Shown: piece after piece, positions 39,021 through 52,272 of the stretch
How the letters are laid out: the number at the start of each line of letters is the position of its first letter
Numbering within the stretch: position 1 is the stretch's first letter
NCBI RefSeq assembly: GCF_037975245.1
Contig: NC_092566.1
Span: 8,352,001-8,416,000, forward strand
Source: Apostichopus japonicus
Taxonomy: Eukaryota; Echinodermata; Holothuroidea; Aspidochirotida; Stichopodidae
DNA: 64,000 nucleotides
Direction: 5' to 3'
The notes under the pieces: generated by a model
The model's input: the letters and a program-made list of their open reading frames with translations, nothing else
Told to the model about the DNA's origin: nothing
Database searches by the model: none
Program-made: the position numbers and the translations under genes

Positions 39021-41335
39021 TTTCCCTTATCGCGTTCCATACACCTTTGGTCAAAATTCTTAAACTGCTTTTATGACAATCTTCGAGGAAATTTTCCTCA
39101 CTGGGACATTCAGTCATCTTATGAGTTCCTTTACAATGTTTGAGAACAATTTGGAGAGTAAAGACCTCCAGGAAAGTAATTTTTGAAAACTTCTAGCAAT
39201 TATAGCGTGCTATAATTTGGGGCCTATACAGACTACCCCTAAAGGAAACGGTCTTCGTGTTTCTTCAATTTTAGTATCAATTCTTTCTTTTCTTTTTTTC
39301 TATTGATGCTCGAGCAAATATATTTCCTTTTTCGGTACAAAACCAACAGCAGATTTTATGGCTTCTTGAGTTAATACAGCTGAAAGGTCCTTGGGCGCTG
39401 TTAGTGATAGGATTTATCTGTTTCCCATATTCAAATGATTCGCCATACATCTAAAGTTGGTTTATATCTTCAGACCAATGTCTTAAAAATATATAACGTA
39501 TTCGTTCGTTATTCCTGTCATTGGTTAATACAGCGTGTCAAATTATTCTTGTTAAACGTGATAAAATTGTTCAACTTACTGAACGCTCGTTGAAGGACAA
39601 AGTTCTATTATAGAACCATATGTGTTCTTGGGAAAGTTGGGGGTTTTGAAATATATTCATTTTCCTTTTCTTTTGGCTTGTAAAGTTTGTACTGAGAAAT
39701 AACCTATAAGGTACATCGAGCATAAACACAGACAAGATGATATATAAAACAAAACAAATCATAATATTGAAGTATTTGATATTAACTACCATCAATATAT
39801 ATAAATATATAGCAATTGGTTTATTAAAACTATATAAATTAGATTTATACATTGACGTGCTTTAAATGCCTTGGAATGTTGCCTTTCATGGATAAAACAG
39901 CAAGAAAAATGTCTGGACTGTGAACTTGAGTTTGTGTTATTATTCAGTCTGACCTTAATCTCAATCTCTATGTTATGCGGATTTGTCCTTTAAAAGTTGT
40001 TGAAAGTACACTCCTACTTATGAGAGGATGGGTGGAACAAGTTTGTGTGTGTCGGGAGAGGTAGAGGGGGAGGGGGAGGGGGGGGGGGTAATTCAGTGCC
40101 ATTCATAATTAATATATTTCCCAGGAGCTTTTGAGTCGGTGAATGCTTCCTTGTTTATCTAAAGATCCTGATAATTTGGTGTTAAACAGTTATGCCCCAA
40201 ATTGTTTATGGATAACGATAAATTAACCTATCGCGTAAACTTGTATGAACTTACTTATGATGGGGACATTGGTGCTGAAATTGGGGTGCTAAATTCCTAT
40301 CAACCCACCCCCACCCCACCCTCTAAAACAAATATGGGTGACGACCGACAATGTAGTTATCAATTGTTATTTTGTAACACTGTATTGAAGACATAAAAGG
40401 AGAAGAGTATTTAATCCTCAGTTGGCTAATCCATTTGAGACCTCACCCCAAATCTCCCCGCCTTATGTCTTTTCACATGTTTGGTCTTTTTTCTGGCTCA
40501 ACTCAACCCAAAGTTATTATTACTAATATTAATCCATATCTTTTAGTGTGATTGCATCCTTCATCTGCAGTTTATTAAATTTACAGAAAATTTAAACATT
40601 AGGTCGGATAAAACAAATGATAACATCAAGAATACAGGTAAGACATAAAAATATTTCAGAGATTAAGAAAATAATAAACCATAAACTACAAAATAATTCC
40701 TCATATTAGCTACAAATCTTTATTATTATCTCTATATCTTTATTGTTATAAATCCTCATTGTTTTATATACAGCTCTTTAGGCTTCCACATAATGTCACA
40801 GGGGTCACAACCCCGGGGCAGAGGTCAATTACAAAGGACCGGGCAAGTATGGCGGGTCCCGGGAATATTTCGGATGAAAACATATTTCTCTCATGGTCAT
40901 AATATAAACACTGAAGAGTGCAAAATGGGGGACCGCTGACATACTTGTCCACAGGGCCAGACCTGGTCCTCGACGTCCATGACGTCAGTGACTGTCAGCC
41001 CACCCCCCAACCCTTAAGGTCTTCTGGTCAAGACATTAGAGATTTGTTACGGTCAATCAGCATTTGCACACATTCACTTGCGCCCCCCCCCCCTCCAAAT
41101 GTTGTCAAATACAACAAACCATTAATTTTCAAAGCTGTGCATGAAATTTGGTTTCAGAGCATTGTTGCCCAGACACTTCAGTCTATCAGTACTGAATATC
41201 TCATACAACGATTCACGTGAGAGGGGGGGGGGGTCGGGTTCAATTGGGGGCAGGGGTAAGGAAAAGGTGGGTTAATTAAGAGTACAAAACGGAGACCCGA
41301 TGATATATTTTGCTGACTCTTGACGTCAGTGAAGG
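39021..41335. other. Intergenic, no gene seen
   Basis: G-rich runs near 40068-40090 and 41222, poly-C at 41080. No recognisable coding sequence. Confidence 0.45.
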
Positions 41336-41432
41336 AAGCAAGGGGCATGGGGCAAGGGGCAAGGGGCAAGGGGCAAGGGGCATGGGGCATGGGGCAAGGG
41401 GCATGGGGTAAGGGGCAAGGGGCAAGGAGACA
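41336..41432. repeat. GGGGCA(A/T)-type minisatellite
   Basis: Fourteen or so copies of a 7-base unit GGGGCAA or GGGGCAT. Minus-strand proline-rich frames are its shadow. Confidence 0.9.
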
Positions 41433-41922
41433 GAGAACTAGCAAAGGGTAAGGGGGTAAAGAAGGATAATTTAGAAGGGGTATTGGAAGGACAAGGAAAA
41501 GGGGTAAGAGGAGTGGAGCATTCTGTTGTCGTAAGGACATAAAAGTCTGTCAAATAATTGTTCTGCTGATATTCCTTTCACTTTGATGTTTAAAAACTTC
41601 GTTTTCACTAAACTGTTTCCTCTTTTTAAATTTTGCTTATCATTTCATAGTACCTGGAAAAGCTACCGTGATGTCACGTGATTGGTGTAATCACATGACT
41701 GGTCCAAGCTGAAGTAGCTTACCTTTCACACGCAGGAAGTCTCAGCCAAACCAAACGGGATACTGCTTAGACTAACCGTATCCATCGCTCGACATAATCA
41801 GCTCGTTTTGTTGTCGACTGAAACATGGCTATGCTATTCTTCAAGCAGTTGTTATAATTTATTCAGAGTCCGTCAGAAATGGCAAGGGATTAATCGCGTT
41901 TTTTTCTTTATCGTGATATCAA
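41433..41922. other. Region upstream of sulfotransferase A
   Basis: Presumed promoter and 5' leader. No clear TATA box or splice acceptor could be assigned with confidence. Confidence 0.35.
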
Positions 41923-42996
41923 ATGAACTGTCTCCTATCTATGAATACCAAAATGGGATCTTCTCTATTGTTGAAGTACGTAATAGCGACGTTGCTGGTG
42001 GTTACTTTGTGGTGTAGTGTTCAATTCTGGACGGCTGACGAACCCCGTCCAGCACCCGGTAGATCATTTGATTCTCGAGATGTGGAAATGGAAGATTTTA
42101 CTCATCGATGGATGGAGGAGAGAGGATTCCCAGAATTAGAGATTAATGAAACATTGCAAAATAAAGACAAAAACGACGGGGTTGACAAACCCACCTGTGA
42201 CGACAACAAGTCACCGAATGACCGTTTCGTCATTTTTAACGTTTTACCGAAAAGTGGGAGTCGAACGTTGTATTCTCTAGCTTTGAACGTCGGAAAACGT
42301 CACGGTGTCGACGTACAGAACACGATGGCGTTGACTAATGAGACGAAATCTGAGAAAATCGGTAGATTACTGGAAGACCATTCGGCGGCGACTTTTGTCT
42401 ATTCTCATTTACATTACGTGGATTTCAATTCAACAGAGAGGAACGTCGTTTATATCAGCATCGTGAGAGATCCGATCGAACGGCTGGTGTCGCTCTATTA
42501 CTACAAGAGATACGGCGATTCGACGGAACCTGGCTTGTTTCGAGAAAAAATGGATCGATTAAATCTAAGTAGAGACACCTTTGACGAGTGTGTCAAGAGG
42601 AATGGGGATTGTATTAATAGCAACCTCTTGGAGAAAACTATTTCCCATTTTTGTGGAATTGACAGTGAAAAATCGTCAGCGACGGGAAAGTATTGTGCGA
42701 CAGAAGCGAAAAGGAATGTTAGGAATAAATACCTAGTCGTTGGAGTGATGGAGGATTACGATGGCTTTATCAAAGTATTAGAGAGACTTTTACCAGACGT
42801 ATTTCAAGGTGCTACTGATTTCTATAACACATTTAAAACACAGCATTATTTTCAGATCATGAAAACCAAAAATAAGACTGGCCCTTCGGAAAGAGTCGCC
42901 CGTGAGCTTAGGAAACGCATGGCAAAGGAATACGAGTTTTATGAATATGTAAAAAGAGAGTTTGAATTATTAAAAAATAAGCTCGGAATTGATTGA
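41923..42996 (+). CDS. Uronyl/heparan 2-O-sulfotransferase-like, paralogue A (357 aa)
   Basis: Likely Golgi type II enzyme that moves sulfate from PAPS to the 2-O position of a uronic acid in chondroitin/dermatan or heparan sulfate. Visible: a hydrophobic signal anchor at about 17-37; 5'-phosphosulfate site LPKSGSRT (108-115); His162 in YSHLHYVDF, aligned with the catalytic His of HS2ST; 3'-phosphate site VRDPIERLVSLYYY (181-194); four cysteines 223, 230, 244 and 258 in the HS2ST/UST disulfide arrangement; N-glycosylation sequons at 75, 139, 169, 214 and 317. The C-terminal YEFYEYVKREFELLKNKLG looks closer to UST than to HS2ST. The start is the first in-frame ATG; Met7 or Met11 are alternatives that keep the anchor. 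The CDS has no intron. A possible AATAAA lies at 43360. The exact acceptor sugar is not readable from sequence. Confidence 0.9.
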   Translation: MNCLLSMNTKMGSSLLLKYVIATLLVVTLWCSVQFWTADEPRPAPGRSFDSRDVEMEDFTHRWMEERGFPELEINETLQNKDKNDGVDKPTCDDNKSPNDRFVIFNVLPKSGSRTLYSLALNVGKRHGVDVQNTMALTNETKSEKIGRLLEDHSAATFVYSHLHYVDFNSTERNVVYISIVRDPIERLVSLYYYKRYGDSTEPGLFREKMDRLNLSRDTFDECVKRNGDCINSNLLEKTISHFCGIDSEKSSATGKYCATEAKRNVRNKYLVVGVMEDYDGFIKVLERLLPDVFQGATDFYNTFKTQHYFQIMKTKNKTGPSERVARELRKRMAKEYEFYEYVKREFELLKNKLGID

Positions 42997-45900
42997 AAGG
43001 AAAACTTCCAAATGGTTGACATTTTTTTTCTTTTACAGCCAGAGCAAACTGTGATTGTTCCTTTCCCCCCTTCCTTTATGGGGAGGGGGATGGGGTGTAT
43101 TTTTTTGCCATTTCATAATCAGCGTTGTTGTTATGATCTTGAGAGGCAAACGGAAAGTGTTTATTGATATAATTGAAACAGTCATGATAATTACTTGATT
43201 ATATTTGTTTACATTCTTCTTTTCAAGTTTATTCAACGGATGGTGGATTTGGGTAAGCATATTAAATTAATATTAAATGGTCTTAGCGATATAGGACCTA
43301 CCCTTTCAATCGGGAGGTGCAATTGAGCCAGTACTTTCAATTGTGATTAAGAAAGGGAAAATAAAAACCATCATAGGTGCTAGATGTGTTTGCGGTGCAC
43401 TGTATTTTCATCTGACATTAACAATACTTTGAACAGATAAATTTACGGCTAGTTTCGTTTTATGAATACCGCAAATGCTGCCCGAAGTCGTTAGAAAATC
43501 GGACAGAGACTTTTCAAAGCAAAAATGAAGAACATGTTTATAAACCTAAATAACAATAATTTGAGAGCAGATGCCGTCAATGCTCCCAATATTCTTATTT
43601 GTATACCTGAAATTCGGTTGAACTTGTTATTGGTAACAAATCTCTCCTGGCTTAACAAAAATCAGCTTAATGCACCGCACCTATCGACGAGGATTGCATT
43701 ATACATGTATATACTACTGTGAGCAAATTGAACGGCACATGGAATACACATGAAATTTCAAATGGAATATCCTCTATAACGCAACCATAATACGCATAAT
43801 GGTTGCCTTCATATGGATTAGATGTCGTCATCTTCATAGTGAAATTTATAAGATTGGATTAAAGTCATTGAAGACTCGCCCAAACCGCGTGCCGCCCGCT
43901 GCAAAAGTTAACTGCTTGCAAGTGAACTTTTGCTTGTCGCTACAAAATACAGACAGTAATGAAACGTGATACTTTATCTTTTATCTGGACCTGAGATGTC
44001 CATCGCTGCTATGTACACTGTGTTGTGGGTATTGACCGTAGCTGTATGTATTGACGGTAGCAAGCTATGTGGGTATTTTCTAGGATCGATGGTGGTGGTA
44101 ATACTTCTGTTACACCTCATTCGAAACTAGGTCAGATTACCGGCATCAGAAGTTTCTGTGCGCTAGTCTTCACTCCCTTTCCCTCCTTATTCTCGCGGGC
44201 ACGTTGAATACATTTGACGGTAAATACTGAACATGAACTGAACATATATTGGCTCTCCATGTATCATTGTGATCATAGTCAAGACTTATAGTCCACTATA
44301 ACCTTCCTACAAGGAAGGAAAAGTGTTTCAAGGGTGATTTGTGGGTCACCATCGCGTGACGTCACATGTGTATGGTACCTTAAAGTAATATATAAACGGT
44401 AACACGTACTGATGTGACATGGTCTGGACAAAACAAATCGATTACTTTTTAAACTTTTCTTTAGCTGCAGTATCTTGGCGATAATTCCTTGTTTTTCTCT
44501 TGCTTGCTTTCATTTTACTTAAATTTTGCTATTTCACCGATTATTTATTAGAAAGAAAATACGGTTAAAATATTGTCAAATCAAGGCTCTCTTCGAACTT
44601 CTACTCTTGAATGCACCAGGAAGAAACGAAAAAAAGAAATTATTTCTAAGAAAACAGACGCGACCTTCTCAAAAGGTAGTCCTGCAAGGTTCAATTTGTT
44701 TGTGTCAAGTTCTATACTAACTCTGTCAAATCAACTGGCCAAAAAGGGGAGGGGTGGATGTTCCTGACCATTCTTTCAATACCGAACTCATAATACTTGG
44801 GAAATACTAAGCAAAACGACACGTTCAATGAATACTTCATATGATGGAAAGACAAAGAGAGTTTGTTATGTTGATCTCCTGTACTTTAGGAAGGTTAAAA
44901 CTTCATTTTTAGGCTGAATGATTTATCCAAATCTCGTAATATACTATATACGATCGCCAATGGAGAGTTATATACGTTAGCCTGTAACTTGATCCGAAAA
45001 CCGGTTGACTTAGTCCACTAAAACACACCCAATGTACATATGGCTTGATCAGTTTGTATTGTGAATAAGAGACAACCGTTAATCATTATATAAACTGTAG
45101 TGTGTTTTAACACCGCAGCACATGTTAGACCTGTCAGCATATGTGCTACCGTGCAAAAAATACTTAAAGGTTGTTTCAACTAATGGCTGAGTCCAAACCA
45201 CTGTCCCTATGTTTGACTAGGCCTATAGTACGTATACCTGGTAAAGATGGTTCAAAATTGCACTTTTCATGCGTTTGCAGTGAAGTGTCACCCACTTTCT
45301 GTTAAAATATGGACGAAATTATTGGCGAAACCATTAGAGTATATATTCTGGTTAGTCCAGTCAATCATTATGGTTATTGTTGTGTGTTTAGTATTTTCTG
45401 TTTGTTAAGTCCTCAGTAGCAACTAGTCATAATTGTAACACATGGTAAGAAATTATGTCACACATCAGTTTTAACTGATTAACGGGTATACTCACAGTTT
45501 TAACTGATAAAGCCATGAGAATCGGCTGACCAGAATCACATTACTATATAGAAATGATGAAATTGACCCCATCGCATTGACCCATTCACATGTTTGTGAA
45601 TAAAATATAAAACATTAAGTCAAATTTGTGAGGACAAAAGTTTCGATAAGAGTATAATGAGTAAACAGTGCTGTCCAAGAATTTCTGAATAGACATATTA
45701 CTGTAAGCACGTAAATGTCTTACTTAGAGTAAGGGCCATACCCAATAATATGTGAAACTATTAGATGGCTTGGAAACATCCGGCTCGAATAGTCAGGATG
45801 CCGAGTTTTAGGGAGAGGGTGTGGTGGGGGGGGGGGGGGGTGCACCAACACTTCAAGTAGGGGACAGTACTCATGTCATGTAAGCGTTTGTGAAGCGTTT

Positions 45901-47165
45901 GTACACATGGTGGGGCGGGGGGAGGGGGTGGAGGGGATAGTAGTTTGCATGAGGGAACTAGAGATGAACATAGTTTACAAATATTCCATCTTGAAGCCTT
46001 TGAATTCATAAATGTTTATGAAAACGTATTTATGATCTACATACTTAGACTATATACGATATTAATCGTTGATTATGTTTTCGTTTGTTTTCGCTCTATA
46101 GTTCGGGTTTGCTTGGGAAATCGATTTCAAGCTGCAATTGATATTATTGTGTCAATAATAACACAAAATATGACCAAAGTTGCAGAATATTGTTAAAATT
46201 CATCAACTATTGTTCATTTACCTTGTTATCAACCACATTGAACTAACTTGCGTTTAAGCTGGGTTATATATTAAGGATCTTTTTTCATTTGGCTCCAAAC
46301 ATTGCGACAGATCTGAGCCTTGTTCAACGTTTAATACCATATACTAGTTTCGCGACACGGAAAATATAGGCGTCTCAATAAATGGTTGCTATTCTGCTGG
46401 GAGAAAATGTTACTGCTGTTAAGTTAATACCGCTCTGCTTTTGTTGTGAATGTATTTATTATTTCATGTTTAATGTCAATATTTATTACTTAATTAAGTT
46501 TTATGCGTTATACTACGATTATCCTCAATCACGTGACTTTAATATCGATTTTTATCGCAAATTTCTTAAAATAAAAAAAAAATAAAAAAAAACTGCGGCA
46601 TTAAAAAAGAAGATTAATGTGATTTCTTGTAACTTTGGTGCCTCTTTACGGTACCAATTAAACAAAAACGGCTGAAAAAAAGTGTTATAACCCGTGCACT
46701 TCTCGTCTTTTCGAGGATTTCCATTGTTAGACTTATTTCTTCATGCAACGAAACGTTCCCATGCATTATAGTACTGATCGTGCACAAAAGGTAACAAAAC
46801 TCCGGACTGGTCTATTTTCATAATGTGAATCATAGGAAGGATTGGAAAGGAAGGAAGAGGGGAAGTTAAAATATTTGAAAAAGACTTTTGTTTTGAAGCA
46901 GTTTTTTACGATTTTATTTGGACAGGTTTCCAAAATCTATGGGGTTTTACCTAAAAATCATATTACAATTGATCACACCAGAGAGCTACTATGGTGGATG
47001 TATGTTACATTTTTACACACAAAAAAATCAGCAATTGAGAATTAATGAGCGACGAAATACAGGTCAAGTAATCACTTTGTAAAACGTTCCCACGGTTATT
47101 TTTTTTTCATTGTGTGGTCAGTCGCATGTTCCATGGTAATGGGATTTTAGCATAGCACCGAGATA
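42997..47165. other. 3' flank of sulfotransferase A and intergenic DNA
   Basis: AATAAA at 43360-43365 may end the transcript. Poly-G run at 45827. Nothing else recognised. Confidence 0.45.
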
Positions 47166-47173
47166 TACACCAA

Positions 47174-47586
47174 CATTGGCGTAGGAGACGGGGGCTGGGG
47201 GGGCTGCAGCCCCCAACCATATTTTTGGGTGAAAATTCGGGCAACATGCTGAGAATTTTCGGGTACCTACTGAAAGAAGAATAATTTGCAATGTTTTTTA
47301 CAAATCTTTTGGTGAAAATTCGGGCAACATGCTGAGAATTTTTCGGGCACCTATATATACTGAAAGAAGAATAATTTGCAATGTGTTTTTCAAATGGTTA
47401 AACTGATATTATTATGATCATTATTGTTGTGACGACTTTCCCCAATAATTCTAACCAATATGGAATGATTGCATGTTATTGGCATGTGATGTAATAACCG
47501 ATCAATGCCTATACGATATGCACATTAACATGTTGAACGCGCCCCCCCCCCCCACCCCCCAAGTCAAATTAGGCTCCTACGCCATA
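47174..47586. mobile_element. hAT-like MITE, GGCGTAGGAG family, copy 2
   Basis: 8-bp direct repeats TACACCAA at 47166-47173 and 47587-47594. Ends CATTGGCGTAGGAG and CTCCTACGCCATA are inverted. An 83-bp internal segment (GGTGAAAATTCGGGCAACAT at 47228 and 47311) is duplicated here but single in the 24.2-kb copy. Confidence 0.88.
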
Positions 47587-47594
47587 TACACCAA

Positions 47595-48176
47595 GACCAA
47601 CAGAATGAGTCGCTTGAAATGTTTGAATGTGTCATGGGGGGCCTAAATGCAGTAGGCAGTGACGGGAATAAACTAATGGAGGAAGTATAACGGTATATAT
47701 AAGATTCTTGACAACACAGACAAGATATAGATGAAACACTAGGCGTCGCCCTATCTAATGGGACCGGTATTGGTTAAATATTTGAATGAATAAAAAAAAC
47801 GACCTAGGTAAATAAACTGCTTGAAGTCAATTGATACCGATCAATATGGGCCTATAGGTGATCAAGTTACAGTGATTGGACAGGCCTGTTTGTTCTACAC
47901 GTGAGTATATATATATGTATATGTTCATAAATATATATATTACCCATCGAAATGGTACTAAACGTTTTGGTAACGCTATTATAAGGTGCAATGTAAACAA
48001 CCGTATATCCTGCAAAGGAAGTTTAAATATTTATGCTTATTAAGGGAAAATTTTAGATGAATTAACGATAAACTTTCCAGAATTTTAGCAAGACAAGGCA
48101 AAGTATAGCAATAGGGCGATAGTGACATAGGAAATGGGCATCTCCATTTTAAAAGGGGGGAATATCTTTTGCAATC
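47595..48176. other. Intergenic, no gene seen
   Basis: AT-rich; nothing recognised. Confidence 0.45.
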
Positions 48177-49863
48177 TTGAAGTCTCAATGAGTGTTTGCT
48201 GATGAATTTCGGAAAACAAACGTCCGAAGCAGATTCAATGTTTCTTATTCTAAATGCACTCTGGCCAGGTGGGTTTAATTGAGAAAAGCTGTCGCAATCG
48301 AAAGAAGAAATTCATTTTCTGTTGCCCTTATATGGCGCGAACGATTTACCGTAAAATCACTGCGACCACCCATATCAACATATTATAACTCCATGATTAC
48401 ACAAATGTAACACATATACTCGTATCGTCCACTTTTTTTTACCTAATTTCACGGAAGAAACATCTGAAAACACCTGTTTGTCAGTGGCGTCACCAGACTT
48501 TTCAGTCTGGGGGCACAGGGGGCACCAGCATTTGATGGGGGGGCACTTAGGTGGATACGGATCGCCGTCCTGGGGAGGGGTCGAAAGGGGAGGGGGTGCC
48601 CCCTCCACTTTGGAAAATTTACGCATACGGAGGATGGGCTAGATGCAAAATGGTGCAACATTTGATGCTAAATGCGATCTGAAGATATCTCCAGAAATTG
48701 CTATTTTTGAGGTAATGATTTTAACAACGCGCAGAATTTTGCAGAGGATATGAACCACATGCTGTCGATATTATGCTTAACCCTATCAATAGAACCTACA
48801 TTTGTTGAATTAATGTGTGCATGACCCCCGACTCCTTTCTTGTCCTTCTCGTTTTCTCCCATTATCTCTTAAGATGTAACAGGTTCCAGCATCGTTATTG
48901 GCTCCTATCAGGGATCTCACCATGCAATCCAAAGTTTGATCACACATCGAGTATGGCTCAGTATGCAGGTGTGAACATTCGCCATTTGTTCCTACAAGCA
49001 TCTGACCTCAAATGACCTCTGCACCCCCTACACAACAGGATTAATATATGGGTCCACAAATATAGGCAAGTATGGTGCCTGCGGACCCTCACATTCTCAC
49101 ATTTCGTCAGTTCCTAACCTGTCAACCTCAGACCAAGGCAACATACTGCAGTACCCTCCCTTCTCACAGCAAGTCCGGATTTTCGGCATTTCACAGGCAT
49201 CCAATTCACGAGAGGTAAAAGACACACACAGACAGCAGACAAACACTCTCACCCATACGACGGTCAAGGATAAACTTTTTCATTTTTCTGCAGCTCATTT
49301 GAAGAAAATACGAATTACTGTGCTTCTTTGTCCTTATGAAAAACCAACTCAGATGATGGGAGTTGAATATAACAAAATATATATATATTTTTTTTACCAA
49401 CCCAAATCTCAGATGGGGGGGGGGCACTCGAGGGGCACTAGGTTTTCCAGGGGGAACGTGCCCCTGCCCCCCCCCCCTTGGCGACGCCACTGCTGTTTAT
49501 TCCTTGCAATGGAAGGAAATGACACAATTTCGCAAGCTCCATCGGTAAGACTGTAAGAAAGATATTATTATATAACAGAGGCTAGCACACAGGCCTAATG
49601 GTCGTAAACAAAACAGAGAGATTTGATTGGCGCATGATCTGTTGGGCGGGGCTTGCAAATATTTATTGAAGTTTGTAGAATCTACGGACAAAAAAATTGG
49701 CGAATTTAATTCATCTCAAAATTTTTAACGAAAGATAACTCAATAAAAATGATGATTAATAATATGAAAGTGACAAAGAAAGGTGTTATTTTCACTGAGG
49801 TTTTAGGGCAGTTAGCTGGAAGGTCAAAGTTAAAAATTTGGCAAACACACATTGAGACTTTAA
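48177..49863. mobile_element. MITE, TTAAAGTCTCA family, copy 2, split by a later insertion
   Basis: Left piece 48177-48230 (AGTCTCAATG...TTCGGAAAACAAA) and right piece 49597-49863 (GGTCGTAAACAAAACAGAGA ... ATTGAGACTTTAA) match the continuous copy at 32016-32368. In that copy the same two blocks are only a few bases apart; here ~1.37 kb separates them. Confidence 0.8.
48482..49492. mobile_element. hAT-like element with CAGTGGCGTC ends (1011 bp)
   Basis: Ends CAGTGGCGTCACCAG and TTGGCGACGCCACTG are inverted. Flanks CTGTTTGT (48474-48481) and CTGTTTAT (49493-49500) form an 8-bp target duplication with one mismatch. No transposase ORF. Inserted within the MITE of the preceding entry. Confidence 0.8.
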
Positions 49864-50123
49864 CTAATCCGTATTTACATGGTACGGTAATGTTTTAGGG
49901 ACATCGGAGGCCGGATTTTGCATCGCTGCATTTCGAGAAATTCAACACAAATAGATGTAAATATATTCGAACAAAGTAACTTACAAAAAAAGAAGCACCA
50001 AATATGTCCAAGTTTATTGCCTGAATTTTGCCAACATTAGAAAGTGTTACCGTTTCTGTGTGAGTTCTGGTTAATCGTAGCAAAAATCTCCAGTCGTACA
50101 CGTCTGCTCAACATGACTTGATA

Positions 50124-50300
50124 CAGCCAGTTGGGACAATTTCCTAATGCAATACCTCTCTTAACTGTACTCCAATATAATGCTCTCAAAGCACTGGTAT
50201 TGTCAGTACAAACAGTTCCTAACATTGATCTGATAGAAACATGATATTCATACCACTCGTACTGGCAATATGAGTGCAAAAAATTGTCCCAACTGGGTGC
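50124..50300. mobile_element. Short MITE with CAGCCAGTTGGGACAATTT ends (177 bp)
   Basis: Inverted ends CAGCCAGTTGGGACAATTT and AAATTGTCCCAACTGGGTG. The 7-bp repeat CTTGATA abuts both sides (50117-50123 and 50301-50307). Its interior is the source type of the tandem array at 18334. Confidence 0.82.
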
Positions 50301-50307
50301 TTGATAT

Positions 50308-51330
50308 GACAAGAAATGAACCTTGTCCGTAAAGATCTGACATTTTAGTTATACATTGCTTTAATTCTCCAGTTTGAAGAAAAGGTGGCAATGAATAAAA
50401 TACCAATTAATTATCAAACTCTTCAGACGAAGAGTGTTGGAGCCCATTATGTGCTGGCTATATAACCGGGGGCCAATTGACATTCCAATTAATGGTAACG
50501 TTTCCTTGGTTATCGGGATATATGCACATTGACTTGAGTAGGTATAATACAATGGCAAACCAGAACTCATTGACATTCTGTATTGGTTTTATCACTGCAC
50601 AACAACAGGTCGACTGCGTACTTAGGAAAATAGATACAACCCTCAATCTAATCGACAGAGAGTTTTACTGTTCTAATTAAACTATTGTAAAGGAAGTTAA
50701 TAAAGGAATCGCAATAAACCCTTCTACTAGTTGTATTCTATGGATTAAAATAGTCAACTATAAATTATATTAATCAGGTTCCTGGAGATCCCTGTGCACC
50801 CGTGAAAGTTTTATTGCTTTTTGCTTAGCCAGCAATGAAGGATGCCTTTCAATTGCATTGAATCCACCTATACACTGTGTCAACGCTTCATGAAATGTGA
50901 TGGCGCTAGCTTAAAACTCAACGCTATTGTTACATGAAATACTATTATGTCTTTTAAAGGCATCCGTGCAAAGAGAATAGCGCCTCATCAGGCCACGTAT
51001 TCAGTGGACGGTGGCTGCATACATGCCGGTCAAAAAGGGAGTGTTTTGACCCTCTGGCAAGAGGCGACGATTCACGCACGCCATGCAATCTGGTCGACCC
51101 TCTTCGCATCCTCCCGGGTTCTTTCGCGACATCAAGGGTTAATAATAAGTTAATAATGTTAGTGTATGAAGTGCTGCAAAACTTTATTGCCTGGGACAAT
51201 GTATGCTTATACCAATATTCACTGCCGTTGAGTGCATCCCTATTTGAAAAATTGTACCCATTCCGGCATATGTATTTAAGATGTAATCAATACTCTTTAG
51301 TATGTATTTCATATTGTCATCGGTGCCGAT
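50308..51330. other. Intergenic, no gene seen
   Basis: A somewhat GC-richer block at 50940-51140 gives overlapping frames on both strands but no recognisable domain. Confidence 0.4.
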
Positions 51331-51395
51331 GTGTGTTTTTGCCTTAGCGTGACAAAGGTGCCGATGTGTGTTTTATCCTTAGCGTGACAAAAGGG
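51331..51395. repeat. Short tandem duplication (~36 bp)
   Basis: GTGCCGATGTGTGTTTT...CTTAGCGTGACAAA occurs twice in succession. Confidence 0.8.
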
Positions 51396-51399
51396 AAAC

Positions 51400-52272
51400 T
51401 TCCGCTTGGTCGAGGTCGGGTAACGGTCAATGCTGCCCTCACCCAATGGTGTTTAGGGTGTGACCTTTTATAACCGCCTCCTTGCTTTGCATACTTACAT
51501 AATCGATGCATACTTACGTATTATGTGAGTTACATGCTTCATTCCTCTCCTGGTTCAGAGTGGCGTCGCATGTGCTCTCAGACATCAGACATCCATAGTA
51601 ATAATGTAAGTATGTATGTTTATATAGGCATTAATTAAGGGGCTAGGTATACTTATTTGTTATATCACATTCTTGAGATTTGATTTTAATGTGGTTTTGC
51701 TATATGCTTGTGCCTGTTATGATCGTTGCCTTTTTTCCGTATTTGTTGTTTTGCTTATTTGCTTATTTGTTAGAGTACCTTGACTTAAAGTATCGTCTTT
51801 GTTAAGTATTCTCCTTAGGATATCATTTTGTTCGTATATTTATGCATTCTTCAGAAAGCCGCCGTAAACCACATAAAGCCGCAGTAAACCCCGGAAAGCC
51901 ATGCATCGTAAGCCCCTCAGTGTACACCGCAGTTTGTCGTGCGTTTAGTTTGCCGATTGTAAGTTGAGTGTTATAATTATCAAGAATGTAATTGTTGTCA
52001 ATCTTACTCTATATTTTGATTCATGTTACCTAATGTTATTTGTTATACTTCTTCCTTTTGTGCATTATTAATAAGGGGAAATACAATGCTGTATTATGTT
52101 ATTATTGATTTGTGCAAATTCAAGTGTTTTTTTTTTCACCAATGTTTGTATATTAATGTTTAATACTTTTACTTTATAGTTTTCACCGTGTTCCTGTTGA
52201 GCCACGTGTGCAAATAAACGGGTTAAAACCTCCGATTACTTGTTCAGCATCATCGAGGGTCGTCTCGGTGAC
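51400..52272 (+). mobile_element. Possible solo LTR
   Basis: A TATA-like CTTTTATAACC at ~51467 lies upstream of AATAAACGGG (~52214), which is followed by CGTCTCGGTGACA, a layout resembling LTR U3-R-U5. The 5' end and target duplication were not found, so this is weak. Confidence 0.25.

Noticed and set aside
41178-41553. Minus-strand ORFs with PCPLPHAPCPMP repeats
   Set aside because: Shadow of the GGGGCAA minisatellite, not a secreted repeat protein.
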